DNA from: Candidatus Midichloria sp.
GTDB taxonomy: Bacteria > Pseudomonadota > Alphaproteobacteria > Rickettsiales > Midichloriaceae
Length of the DNA: 64,000 nt
Assembly (NCBI GenBank): GCA_030060845.1
Contig: CP094379.1
Location: 193,737-257,736, forward strand
Direction of reading: 5' to 3'
Shown: in pieces, positions 10,140 through 21,379 of the stretch
Layout: each line of letters begins with the position of its first letter
Position numbering within the stretch: the stretch's first letter is position 1
Notes under the pieces: generated by a model
What the model was told of the DNA's origin: nothing
Seen by the model: only the letters and a program-made list of their open reading frames with translations
Database searches by the model: none
Position numbers and translations under genes: made by a program

Positions 10140-10220
10140 AACCAGAAAATTTTCTAATGTGTTGATTATGGGGGAGGGAGAATGTTATTATAGTTAGTAT
10201 TCATTTAATTTACCTTTCTT

Positions 10221-10557
10221 ATGAATTATTTGTTATTAAAATCCGAGCCAACCACCTATTTCTTGGATATGTTAAAGAAGGATATAAAAAGCAGGTGGGA
10301 TAGTATAAGAAACTATCAGGTGAGAAATTATATGTTGCAAATGCAGCTGGGTGATTTATGCTTTTTTATCATTCTGGGAAGTTTATAGTGATATAGATAT
10401 TAATTATGAAACTGATATTAGCAAGAAAGTATTGCTCAGTGGGATGTCTAGTACCAGTGAGTTAGGAAATACGAAGATTTTAAAACAAACACAGTTGTCA
10501 ATTTCTCCTATTGTTGAAAGTGAGTGGATTAAGATATTAGAAATAGCTTCCAGTTAA
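10221..10557 (+). pseudogene. EVE (PUA-like) domain protein, frameshifted
   Basis: EVE-domain proteins are small PUA-like proteins thought to bind modified bases. The start MNYLLLKSEPTTYFLDMLKK is followed by SRWDSIRNYQVRNYM and LGDLCFF, the family's opening (W-LKSEP, WDGVRNYQARN, GD-FFYHS). A missing T in the T-run at 10351-10357 shifts the frame. The other frame carries the C-terminal half ending QLSISPIVESEWIKILEIAS, which matches RLSVMPLTEEEW-x-IL. A central part with the conserved Gly-Ile block looks deleted. It is therefore a pseudogene. Confidence 0.8.
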
Positions 10558-10587
10558 AGATAATATTACTAAAGTTAATATCTCTTG

Positions 10588-10616
10588 TTGACAAGAACGC
10601 CTTCTAGACACATAAT
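10588..10616 (+). promoter_or_regulatory. Sigma-70-type promoter for rplM-rpsI
   Basis: TTGACA at 10588-10593 and CATAAT at 10611-10616 are separated by exactly 17 bases, a near-consensus housekeeping promoter. It lies 32 bases before the rplM start, leaving a short leader. Confidence 0.75.
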
Positions 10617-10647
10617 CGGTCTCGTTTTAAAAAATTGATGAATATTC

Positions 10648-11097
10648 ATGTCTTATACTGCTAGTACGTTTTTTGCAAATCCGTCTTCTATTGAGAAAAA
10701 TTGGCTTTTAATTGATGCAAAAGATATGGTTCTAGGTAGACTTGCTGCAAAAATTGCAAGAATTTTGAGAGGAAAGCATAAGCCTTATTATACCCCTTTT
10801 ATTGATTGTGGGGATAATATAGTTGTTATTAATGCTGCTCAAATTAAGTTAACTGGTAAAAAACTCGAGCAAAATAAGTTTTATTGGCATACAGGTCATC
10901 ATGGTGGAATAAAAGAAAGGAGTTTTAGGCAAATCATTCAAGGAAAATATCCTGAAAGATTATTAAAAAATGCGGTTAAACGTATGATGCCAAAAGAAAG
11001 CCCGTTAGCTCGCAAGCAGTTTAAGAATCTTTATGTGTATGCGGCTGGTGTACATAAACATGATGCTCAACAGCCATCTTTAATAGATGTTCGCTAA
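10648..11097 (+). CDS. rplM: 50S ribosomal protein L13
   Basis: Structural protein of the large ribosomal subunit. The 149-residue product has the L13 signatures: WLLIDAKDMVLGRLAAKIA near residue 20, the central block HKPYYTPFIDCGDNIVVINA, KFYWHTGHHGGI and AVKRMMPKESPLARKQFKNL near the C-terminus. The start at 10648 gives the usual length plus a few N-terminal residues. It is followed 22 bases later by rpsI, the conserved operon partner, and preceded by a strong promoter. Intact. Confidence 0.97.
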   Translation: MSYTASTFFANPSSIEKNWLLIDAKDMVLGRLAAKIARILRGKHKPYYTPFIDCGDNIVVINAAQIKLTGKKLEQNKFYWHTGHHGGIKERSFRQIIQGKYPERLLKNAVKRMMPKESPLARKQFKNLYVYAAGVHKHDAQQPSLIDVR

Positions 11098-11119
11098 TTT
11101 ATTTTGATAAAAGTTATAT

Positions 11120-11560
11120 ATGGCTACAAAATCAACTATTATAATAAAAAAATCCCACTCTAGTAAAGCTAACGTGCCTCGTTTTTACGGGACTGGAAGA
11201 AGAAAGGAAGCAACAGCTAAATGCTGGATTTCTCCTGGTTCTGGTAAAATCATTGTAAATTCTAAAGAGGTGGAGCATTATTTTGCAAGACCAGTTCTAA
11301 GAATGATAATTAATCAACCTTTTGCTGCAACTGTAACTCTGGGTAAGTTTGATGTAATTTGTAATGTGATTGGAGGCGGTCTTTCTGGGCAGGCTGGGGC
11401 TGTGAGACATGGTATAAGCAGGGCTTTAGATAAAGCAGACCCAAATTTGCACAGAATATTGAGATCTGGAGATTTCTTAACTCGTGATAGCAGAGAAGCT
11501 GAACGTAAAATGTATGGACATAAAAAATCCAGAAAATCGTTCCAGTTTTCTAAAAGATAG
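11120..11560 (+). CDS. rpsI: 30S ribosomal protein S9
   Basis: Structural protein of the small subunit whose C-terminal tail reaches the P-site tRNA. The 146-residue product has the conserved [19 protein letters not shown] block, [19 protein letters not shown] and the tail [19 protein letters not shown] with the terminal Lys-Arg required in S9. It is co-transcribed with rplM and followed by a terminator. Intact. Confidence 0.97.
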   Translation: MATKSTIIIKKSHSSKANVPRFYGTGRRKEATAKCWISPGSGKIIVNSKEVEHYFARPVLRMIINQPFAATVTLGKFDVICNVIGGGLSGQAGAVRHGISRALDKADPNLHRILRSGDFLTRDSREAERKMYGHKKSRKSFQFSKR

Positions 11561-11584
11561 ATTATCAATTAATTGTTTTGCATT

Positions 11585-11617
11585 AAAGCTCAATTTTTTA
11601 AGAATTGGGCTTTTTTT
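11585..11617 (+). terminator. Rho-independent terminator of rplM-rpsI
   Basis: AAAGCTCAATT pairs with AATTGGGCTTT around a short T/A loop, followed by seven T residues. It is 24 bases after the rpsI stop and marks the end of the operon. Confidence 0.85.
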
Positions 11618-12642
11618 ACTTATGGTAAAGCCAATAGTGATTGATGCTAGAAATGATATATATCAATGCAAAATGGTTTGCACAAATTTTTAATTGAAGC
11701 ATTCCAAGCTTGCAAAAGGAAATGATTGAAGCAAATATATGATTTGATCGAGATATTACCTTCTTTGTTAGTGACTTATTTGCATTCTGTTTTATTGATT
11801 CATGATATATTTTGATTTGCCACCATTTTTGGTAGATCTCATATAAATGGTCGCTATCATGGTCAAGGTCGTTTAATACTAAATAAAGAATGTCAGTTGA
11901 ATTATCTTCGTTTATGAAGATTTTTCTAATGAGCATCACTGGAGATTCTAATCCTTTGAGCCACACCTTGATAGATTGACCATCCTTTAGATTTAATGAC
12001 GAAACTTGTTGAGATTGACCTTGCGTTTTATCATTTTTTGATAAAGCTATAGTGCAATTTGATTTAATACCTATAATAAAATATTTTTTCGAATCATTTA
12101 TATATTCTAGATTTTCCTTTGCTCCAAAGCAATTATCAGTCATTACATAATAATACTTTGTTTATATGGCTTTGTTTTATTAAATTACGAAAATGCTCAT
12201 TTCTGGTCATACTTGCTTTTTTCTTTACCTTTTTACTCTCAGTATCATAAAATACTATCTCCTTATGCACAATTTTATAACTCACAGGTAGAGTAACAGC
12301 ACCAACAAGACAAGAAAGTATGTTTATTCTTTTCACATGCCTTCCTTTAGCATGTGAATAATGCCAGCACATAATTTCGTTCTCATTAGTATAAGGTCTT
12401 TCTTCAATCGAATCATCCAAAATCAAAATTCTACCTAATTTCTTTTCATTTTTCCTGACTTCAGGCTTGATATAAGCCCACAGATCATGTGATCCTAAGG
12501 CTGTTCCATTAAAAAATCTAGTAAATTTATTGTGTCCCATCTCACCACATAATAAATCAGATAAACCAGTAGTTGTTGCATAACTATTTTGACAAATTAA
12601 ATAGTCTGTATAAATATCTAGTGTTTTATGCATCTTAATCAA
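11616..12642 (-). mobile_element. DDE transposase gene in two overlapping frames (IS4/IS701-like)
   Basis: Two minus-strand frames form one transposase. The first (12642-12136, 168 aa) contains LGRILILDDSIEERPYTNEN, a likely first catalytic Asp, and CWHYSHAKGRHVKRINILS. The second (12143-11616, 175 aa) contains KYFIIGIKSNCTIALSKND, WLKGLESPVML and YQKWWQIKIYHESIKQNAN with the Y-x2-RW-x-I/V-E/Y-like third motif region. They overlap by 8 bases in different frames. No clear slippery heptamer is seen at the join, so a plain frameshift is more likely than programmed frameshifting. The exact element ends and target duplication were not resolved. It sits between rpsI and gyrB. Confidence 0.78.
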
Positions 12643-12779
12643 TTTTTGTTTATAGGATTACTATACCTAGTATTACTTCTATCTAGCTTTTTTCTCACTG
12701 CGTAGGGTGAGTTATGTAAACGAAACTAAAAAGCTTGCTCAACTGGCATTATTATGTTAGTGTTTTGTCTCGTATATAG

Positions 12780-15233
<2,454 letters not shown>

Positions 15234-15258
15234 TTTCGTTTAAATTTAAAAGGTAAAT

Positions 15259-15411
15259 ATGAGTAATGTAGATTATAGTGCTACTTTATCTGCTGCTCCT
15301 TTTGATATTAATGTGCAGGAAAATTTATTTTGGGGGTGGGGGTATGTAAATGCTGCCACTGCAGTTGTTACAGTTTTATCTACAAGGCTTATTCTGCAAA
15401 AAGGAAAATAG
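15259..15411 (+). CDS. 50-residue hypothetical protein downstream of gyrB
   Basis: A short frame with ribosome-binding sequence AAAAGG six bases before its ATG starts 25 bases after the gyrB stop. It encodes MSNVDYSATLSAAPFDINVQ then a hydrophobic part (NAATAVVTVLSTRLI) and ends LQKGK. One possible membrane segment is present. No family is recognised. It may be a genuine small gene co-transcribed with gyrB, or the N-terminal scrap of the degenerate sequence that follows. Confidence 0.45.
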   Translation: MSNVDYSATLSAAPFDINVQENLFWGWGYVNAATAVVTVLSTRLILQKGK

Positions 15412-15950
15412 CTTTAATTTTCACTTTAAAGTAGGATTTCTTTCAGTATTAACGCATACAGTAAAGAGTTTAACGGTTGGACCCTTATATTGAAAATAGT
15501 GGATAAACTGTATTAAATCTTTTGAGAAATGATGTAGTAACGGGTATTGCTAATGTAGCATGTGTGACAACATCAATAAAAAGCAATCTTCTTGCTAATA
15601 TAGAGGGAGACACTTTGATTTCCAGCAGGGATTTAAGAATGATCATACTATTTCTGGGCTTGTGGTTGTATTAATAGGAGTTGCTGGTCATACCTTCAGG
15701 CAATTACGAAGCATAGGATTCTTTCAATCAAGATACACTTGGAATATTGTCAAAGAGGGTGTTGCAGGAAGCTTAGCAATGGGTTCTTTAAAAGAAATTT
15801 CTTTGATCCTACGGAAAGAATTCAGCATTACAAATTTTTACTTCAGTTTTAATTGCCAAATCTATTGAAGAGATACTGAGGTCTTCAGATCAATATATTG
15901 ATTCATTTTTCAATTCTACCAAACTAGATTTAGCAATTGAATAGTGGGAA
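15412..15950 (+). pseudogene. Degenerate coding remnant, family unknown
   Basis: Plus-strand pieces in different frames look protein-coding: LRNDVVTGIANVACVTTSIK, GLVVVLIGVAGHTFRQLRSI and SVLIAKSIEEILRSSDQYID followed by SFFNSTKLDLAIE. Frames change at least twice and no family is recognised. The last piece ends 12 bases before an IS5-type remnant. Confidence 0.35.
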
Positions 15951-16275
15951 CTGTTAGCAACCAGGTTGAACCAAGAAAGGATTATGATATACTATCATCT
16001 AAAAAGGAAAAAATGTCAGATTGTCCATATTAAATATCAGAAGATCTGTTTAACAAAGAGATATTAGCAATAATAGAAAAGCATACGACACCCATTTGAG
16101 TGAGGCCCTAAAAATTAGTCATTATAAGTGTTTTTGTGTGATGCTGAAGATACTAAGCAGATAATGACATTGAGCCTGAGGTACCTAATAAAAGGAATAG
16201 AAAAGTGAATTTTAGATTTGATAAAAGACCATTTATAAATGGAGAGGTATAGAATAGAGAGTTTATTGCTATTTT
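15951..16275 (+). mobile_element. IS5-type remnant with internal deletion
   Basis: Begins at the element's 5' end (ctgttagcaaccaggttgaa), runs through the MSDCPY start, ISEDLFNKE and KISHYK region, then jumps directly to the 3' part encoding DNDIEPEVPNKRNRKVNF-like sequence and a truncated end at GIE. The middle of the transposase (DDE region) is missing, so this copy is immobile unless helped. Confidence 0.75.
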
Positions 16276-16319
16276 GAAGGCGTACACCATTTTTGTGTAA
16301 TATAATCAATTGTCAAGTA

Positions 16320-17110
16320 TAGGATTTTAAACACAGATTCAGCAATAAGAAGAACCTATTTGTTTTTTGTAACATTGCTAGCTGATTATTGACAGATTTA
16401 AGGCTATTAGTTGTATAAATTACCCTTCTGATGGCCTTTTCTGGATACTGCAAAAAAATCATCAAATTATCCTAATGAGGATATCATGATTTAGCTATTT
16501 GTGTATATTGTTTACTTCATTTAAAATCAAAAGACCCCAATGCTAATTGAGCTTCTTCTTTAGTTTTGGCAAGTAAAAATCTGCTTTAAATTAGACGCTA
16601 CTTTCTTTCTATCTTTGTAGGAGCCGTGCCTTAGGCTATTTCTAATCTGATGAACAGAACAAACATACAGAGCTGATGTTCACATTGCGTATATACGGCC
16701 ACAATCGCATCGGACATACTATTTAAATTATCACTGCAGGCTATGAACATGTCATGCATGTCTCTATTCTTCATTTTAGTTAAATTATTAAGCAAAAATT
16801 TAGCTTCTCCATTCTCACTTATCTATAAACCAAGCACATCTTTCTTGTCAGATAGATCAATACTAAGAGATACATGGACAGATTTATTAATGACAATCAA
16901 AAAATACTATTGGATATAGTAGTTCAAGTGGATGGCTTTGTCATGCTCTTACATCATCCAAGACATCATTCATAATTTTTTACTAATAAGACTTTCACTG
17001 ATTTCAGAATCATAACTCCTCTACCTGAATCTAATGTCTGAAATGTTTATGCCTTTAGCGTATAAGCTTGAATTTTTTACTCCAGAGCACTTAGTCCCGA
17101 AAGAAATTAA
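16320..17110 (-). pseudogene. IS256-family (Mutator-type) transposase remnant
   Basis: The minus strand, reassembled over several frames, reads in order: SLISKKL-like DNA-binding part, NKSVHVSLSIDLSDKKDVLG, ISENGEAKFLLNNLTKMKNR, DMHDMFIACSDNLNSMSDAI, VHQIRNSL, and YPEKAIRRVIYTTNSLKSVN. These match IS256 transposases in order (KDVLGLWISENEGAKFW, ILIACVDGLKGF, QLCIVHQIRNSLKYV, IYTTNAIESLNRQLRK). At least eight stops or shifts make it a pseudogene. Confidence 0.8.
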
Positions 17111-17214
17111 GTTTACCCTGTTAATGATAATAATATTCTTAAGAAGACAATTTAATATAAAATTAATTGCTTTTTAAGAGAAAAAAGTATATCCACTCTT
17201 TTATCCTTTGTTAA

Positions 17215-17291
17215 GGCGGAGTAGCTCAAGTGGTTAGAGCAGCGGAATCATAATCCGTGTGTCGTGGGTTCGAATCCCTCCTCCGCTACCA
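17215..17291 (+). tRNA. tRNA-Met(CAT), elongator
   Basis: Acceptor GGCGGAG pairs with CTCCGCT (one G-T), D arm GCTC...GAGC, anticodon loop ATCATAA with anticodon CAT, T arm GTGGG-TTCGAAT-CCCTC (one mismatch-like G-T), encoded CCA. The body resembles alphaproteobacterial elongator tRNA-Met rather than lysidine-type tRNA-Ile2, but CAT alone cannot exclude the latter. Confidence 0.88.
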
Positions 17292-17591
17292 ATGCTCTAC
17301 CAAATATACTTCTTTAACTTGGATCGTCTTTGTCTTCTTAGCAAGGTGCAAAGATAAGAACTTTAATAAGAGCATAGTATACGGTTGCAGGAATTATGGG
17401 TGTTTACTCGAAGGACCTTGGATGCAAAGGTGCTCCAAGAATCTAAAGGTCAAGTTGGTTCCTTTTATTGCAAATTCGCTTTGCTCCTATCGACGCTTTG
17501 CATAAAATCCATATTCATTCACTACATGAATAGAGATTGTATAAACATAAAACCTTATCTTATCTCTCTACCTTTATAAATCTTTCAGCTT
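17292..17591. other. Intergenic stretch without recognisable gene
   Basis: Between tRNA-Met and the secretion gene there are only short frames on the plus strand that begin inside the tRNA and show no family resemblance. Nothing functional was recognised. Confidence 0.4.
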
Positions 17592-19079
17592 TTAAGCCTC
17601 TTTAAATGCTTTATGGAAGCTATCAACTATTGGGCTCATCATATATTGCAAAAATGTTCTTGTTCCTTTCACTATAAACACGGTAACAGGCATACCAGGA
17701 TATAATTTTATATTTGTATTAACACTCTTTATAGATTCTTCATCCAGCTCTATTTTTATAGTATAAAATGATTGACCATTATTTTGATTCACAAATTTAT
17801 CCGCAGAAACATAAGTAACCTTACCTAGTATCCTTGGTACTAACCTGCTCTTATATGCGTTCAATTGTACTTTTGCTTCTAAACCAATATTCAGGCTCCC
17901 AATAAATTGAGGTAAAACATAGGCTTCTATGATTAATTTATCATCTTGAGGTACGATATCCATAACCTTTGCACCCTGTTGAATAACCCCACCAATGGTG
18001 TGATAGGCAAGTCCGGTTACCATTCCAGCATTAGGTGCTTTAATCATAGTTCTTTCTAAGATGTCTTTTGCATATTGTAATTTTTGTTCAAGTTCAAGAA
18101 CATGTACGTGATTTTCTCTATATTTTTCAGCAGTTTTTTGTTTGAAGTCATTCTCTGCATGCACTTTATGTAAGTCTGTTTCATATATTTCTTCTCTGGC
18201 TTTAGCTATAAAGGCCTTTACTGAATGCATCTCGCCCTCTAGTTCTTCATAACGTTCTTGGAAATGCAATAGTCTAGTTTTAGATTCTAAACCTTTTTTA
18301 TAAAGATCATTTGCAATATTAAATTGTTCTTTAGCTATTGCAAGCCTAGAAGTAATAGCTCCCAGCCTAGCTTCTTGAGAATTAATTTCTTCGTTTTTCT
18401 GCAATATTCGTTGATTGTATACATCCATTTGTACTTTCAAAGCTTTTTTATTTAAATCAAATAAAGCTTTTTGGTTTTTAATTAAAACTTGCACCTCGGA
18501 ATTATTGATATTAAGTATGGGATCGTTAAAATCTACTTCATCATCGTTCTGTTCCTCAGCAATTAATCTTCTTTCCAAGGCTTTTGCAAAACGAAGTTGG
18601 GATAACATAACCTGGACGGTTGATTTTGCAGAGGTATCACTTAATTTTATAAGGTTATCACCTTCATTCACTATTTGCCCTTCTCCAACAAATATTTCTT
18701 CTATAATTCCGCCCTCTAAATGTTGGATAGTTTTATGGTTACCGCTCACAATGATAGTACCCTCTGCAACTGCAGCGCTATCAAGAGGAGCAAGCCCTCC
18801 CCATATTACAAAAAAACCTATACAAATTCCTATCGCAATTCCTCCAAATATTACAGCTGGTTTCACTTGCTTTGCAAGCTTGTCTTCTATTTTTTTGCGG
18901 TACCTTGCTTCTTCTGCAGTTTTTGCAATTAAAAATCTCTTTATATTATAGAAAAAAGTTTCTATTGGATGAACTTTATTCTCTTCTTTATCTTCAACAA
19001 TGCCTTTAATAATCCTTGAACCATCACTTACTTTCGGCTGTTCTTGTTTTTTTATATTTCTTATTTCTATATTTTTCAT
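17592..19079 (-). CDS. Type I secretion membrane fusion protein (HlyD/AprE/PrsE family)
   Basis: Periplasmic adaptor linking an inner-membrane ABC exporter to a TolC-type outer-membrane channel. The 495-residue product has a cytoplasmic N-terminus of about 70 residues, one membrane segment (AVIFGGIAIGICIGFFVIWG), a first lipoyl half (GGIIEEIFVGEGQIVNEGDN), a long coiled coil from about residue 150 to 320, the second lipoyl half and a beta-barrel region ending near PGMPVTVFIVKGTRT. It lies 52 bases downstream of the ABC exporter gene on the same strand, the usual pair. No TolC or obvious RTX substrate is in the window. Intact. Confidence 0.92.
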   Translation of the reverse strand: MKNIEIRNIKKQEQPKVSDGSRIIKGIVEDKEENKVHPIETFFYNIKRFLIAKTAEEARYRKKIEDKLAKQVKPAVIFGGIAIGICIGFFVIWGGLAPLDSAAVAEGTIIVSGNHKTIQHLEGGIIEEIFVGEGQIVNEGDNLIKLSDTSAKSTVQVMLSQLRFAKALERRLIAEEQNDDEVDFNDPILNINNSEVQVLIKNQKALFDLNKKALKVQMDVYNQRILQKNEEINSQEARLGAITSRLAIAKEQFNIANDLYKKGLESKTRLLHFQERYEELEGEMHSVKAFIAKAREEIYETDLHKVHAENDFKQKTAEKYRENHVHVLELEQKLQYAKDILERTMIKAPNAGMVTGLAYHTIGGVIQQGAKVMDIVPQDDKLIIEAYVLPQFIGSLNIGLEAKVQLNAYKSRLVPRILGKVTYVSADKFVNQNNGQSFYTIKIELDEESIKSVNTNIKLYPGMPVTVFIVKGTRTFLQYMMSPIVDSFHKAFKEA

Positions 19080-19131
19080 TTCTTACTCCTTTTATCAACA
19101 CCATAAAAGTGTTTAAGTTATTTTATCCATT

Positions 19132-20853
19132 TTATACCATAATACTATCCATAGAAGATCTTTTGATTTGTTCCAAAACTTGTTCTTTAGGGCCAAAAGC
19201 CCCTATCATCCCATCTTTTACCATTAATATTTTATTAGCTAATGATAAGATTGGAGTTCTATGGGATATTATCACAACAGTAATCTTTTTTTCTTTTGCA
19301 AATTCTATAGCAGCAGCAAGAGCTGCTTCTCCGTAGCTATCCAAACTAGCATTTGGCTCATCAAGAACAATAATTCTTGGGTTACCAAAAAATGTTCTCG
19401 CTAGCCCTATTCTTTGCTTTTGGCCACCAGATAGAGTTGATCCATCTATGCCTATTTCTGTATCATAGCCTTTTGGCAATTGAAGAATCATATCGTGTAC
19501 CCCAGCAAGTTGAGCAGCCATCACAACATCCTCAGCATTAGCGTTAAGGTTCATTCTTGCTATATTTTCTTTAACAGTACCACTAAATAATTCTATATCT
19601 TGCGGTAGATAACCAATGTGCTGGCCAAGTTCCTGTCTATTCCAATCCTTAATACTTGCACCATCAATTCTCACGGCCCCAATAACTGGTTGCCATGCAC
19701 CAACCATTAACTTAGCTAAAGATGTTTTTCCAGAACCAGAATTGCCCATGATGACCAATACATCACCTGGCTCAACAACAAAATTCATACCTTTAATGAT
19801 ATGTTTTTGAGAACCTGGAGGAGCAAAGTAAACATTCTCTACTAAAATTTTTCCTTCTGGAATGGGTAAAGACATTGCGCTATCAGCATCGATATATCTA
19901 ACAAATGCTTTATCTAACCTATCATATGCTTTGCGACAATTTAAGTATCCTTTCCATGAATTAATTGCAGCTTCAAAAGGCGCGAGAGCCCTAGAAACAA
20001 GGGAAGAACTTGAGATCATGGCTCCGCTAGATAACTCTCCTTTTAAAACTAGGTAAGCCCCCATACCTGTTACACAAATCTGTAAAATAAGACGAACAAA
20101 TTTAGTTACTTCTGCAAATACTGCTTGCCTTTTATTTGAGAGGGATTGCGTAGTTTGTACTCTATCGTTAATTTTATTCCAAGAATCATTAACATTTTTT
20201 AATAATCCCATAACTTCAATAATCTCAGCATTTCTAGTTGCTTGGTCAACTTGTTTCATACTCCTAATGAACTCTTCGTTATTAGCCTCAATAAGTGGTT
20301 TAGTTGACCTATCAGCAATAATGCCCATGGTAAGTATTATTATGCTACCCATGATGGCTAACAAGCCAAGATAAGTATGTAAAATAAAAAGTACTATTAT
20401 GAAAATGATTGCCCAAGGGGTATCCATAATGGATATTAGGCCTGGACTTGTAAGATAAGTTTTTATAGTTTGTAAATCTCTCATTTGCTGACTGTTTGCA
20501 TTTGCTTTAGATTCTAACGCGCTTCTGATAGAATTAGCAAACACACTCTTAGACAACTTATCTTCAAACCAAGAGCCCAGCATCGTCATAGCAAATGATC
20601 TTGCACCTTGAATTAAGCTCAACAACACTAAAGCAATGATGACTACTATTGTCAACATGACCAAAGTTTCAATGCTGCTACTTGATAATACTCTATCAAG
20701 GACTTGCATAGAATATATTGAAGTAGACAAAAGTAGTATATTAGTTATAAACCCACATACTAATATATACTTCACCATTACCCTGCAAGCCAACAATGCT
20801 CCTTTTAAAGATGTTAATCCAAAATTACTTTGGTTATTGCTTCTTTGCATCAT
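19132..20853 (-). CDS. Type I secretion system ABC transporter (AprD/PrtD family permease-ATPase)
   Basis: Exports unfolded protein substrates in one step across both membranes together with the adjoining HlyD-type protein. The 573-residue product has an ABC transmembrane domain (helices near residues 25-50, 65-85, 140-185 and 250-275) followed by a nucleotide-binding domain: Walker A GNSGSGKTS near 370, Q-loop YLPQDIELFSGTV, signature LSGGQKQRIGLAR and Walker B IIVLDEPNASLD. The length matches PrtD/AprD exporters without a peptidase domain. In Rickettsiales such systems have been linked to export of ankyrin-type effectors; that link is inference here. Intact. Confidence 0.92.
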   Translation of the reverse strand: MMQRSNNQSNFGLTSLKGALLACRVMVKYILVCGFITNILLLSTSIYSMQVLDRVLSSSSIETLVMLTIVVIIALVLLSLIQGARSFAMTMLGSWFEDKLSKSVFANSIRSALESKANANSQQMRDLQTIKTYLTSPGLISIMDTPWAIIFIIVLFILHTYLGLLAIMGSIIILTMGIIADRSTKPLIEANNEEFIRSMKQVDQATRNAEIIEVMGLLKNVNDSWNKINDRVQTTQSLSNKRQAVFAEVTKFVRLILQICVTGMGAYLVLKGELSSGAMISSSSLVSRALAPFEAAINSWKGYLNCRKAYDRLDKAFVRYIDADSAMSLPIPEGKILVENVYFAPPGSQKHIIKGMNFVVEPGDVLVIMGNSGSGKTSLAKLMVGAWQPVIGAVRIDGASIKDWNRQELGQHIGYLPQDIELFSGTVKENIARMNLNANAEDVVMAAQLAGVHDMILQLPKGYDTEIGIDGSTLSGGQKQRIGLARTFFGNPRIIVLDEPNASLDSYGEAALAAAIEFAKEKKITVVIISHRTPILSLANKILMVKDGMIGAFGPKEQVLEQIKRSSMDSIMV

Positions 20854-20908
20854 ACTAATTTACACTCACAACTAAAAATATTATTTATTTTGATTTTGAT
20901 TTTAAATA

Positions 20909-21379
20909 TTAAACTTTTTTTATAAATAAACACATGAAGGTTCCTATTACAATTGCTGAATCTGCAATATTAAAAGTGGGGTAACACCAGCCAAACACAT
21001 GAAGATCTATAAAATCAAGGACTGCTCCATAATTAGTTCTATCAATTATATTACCAACTGCGCCGCTTATTATTAATGATAGCGGCAAAACTAATTGAGA
21101 ATTTTTAGTTTTTTGATACCAAAAAATTAACAAAATAATTATAAAGACAGCTAACGTTGAAAGAATAATCTGTCCTTGTTCTATATCATTTAATATTCCG
21201 AAACTAATTCCATAATTCCAAACCAAGACTAAGTTAAGAAAGGGAAAAACTTTTATTATCTCTTCATGTAAAGAAAAATAATTATATATTGCATACTTAG
21301 ATACCTGGTCTAAAAATAAAATTAATGCTATAAAAAACAAAAATTTTCTTGTTTCAGCTTTTTGCAATATTTTTTTCAT
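20909..21379 (-). CDS. lspA: Lipoprotein signal peptidase (signal peptidase II)
   Basis: Aspartic protease that cleaves prolipoproteins after lipid attachment in the inner membrane. The product (about 156 residues from the ATG at 21379) has four hydrophobic segments and the family motifs GNIIDRTNYGAVLDFIDL and TFNIADSAI, which supply the catalytic Asp pair. An upstream ATG at 21388 (MFIMKK) would overlap the end of holB by 13 bases; the ATG at 21379 overlaps hardly at all and is preferred. Lipoproteins for it in this window include the solute-binding protein and MlaA. Confidence 0.94.
   Translation of the reverse strand: MKKILQKAETRKFLFFIALILFLDQVSKYAIYNYFSLHEEIIKVFPFLNLVLVWNYGISFGILNDIEQGQIILSTLAVFIIILLIFWYQKTKNSQLVLPLSLIISGAVGNIIDRTNYGAVLDFIDLHVFGWCYPTFNIADSAIVIGTFMCLFIKKV

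Noticed and set aside
17215-17291. tRNA with CAT anticodon as lysidine-type tRNA-Ile2
   Set aside because: The body matches alphaproteobacterial elongator tRNA-Met better; the alternative cannot be fully excluded without comparing all CAT tRNAs of the genome.
18415-18951. 178-codon open frame on the plus strand inside the HlyD-type gene
   Set aside because: Antisense shadow of a clearly conserved gene.
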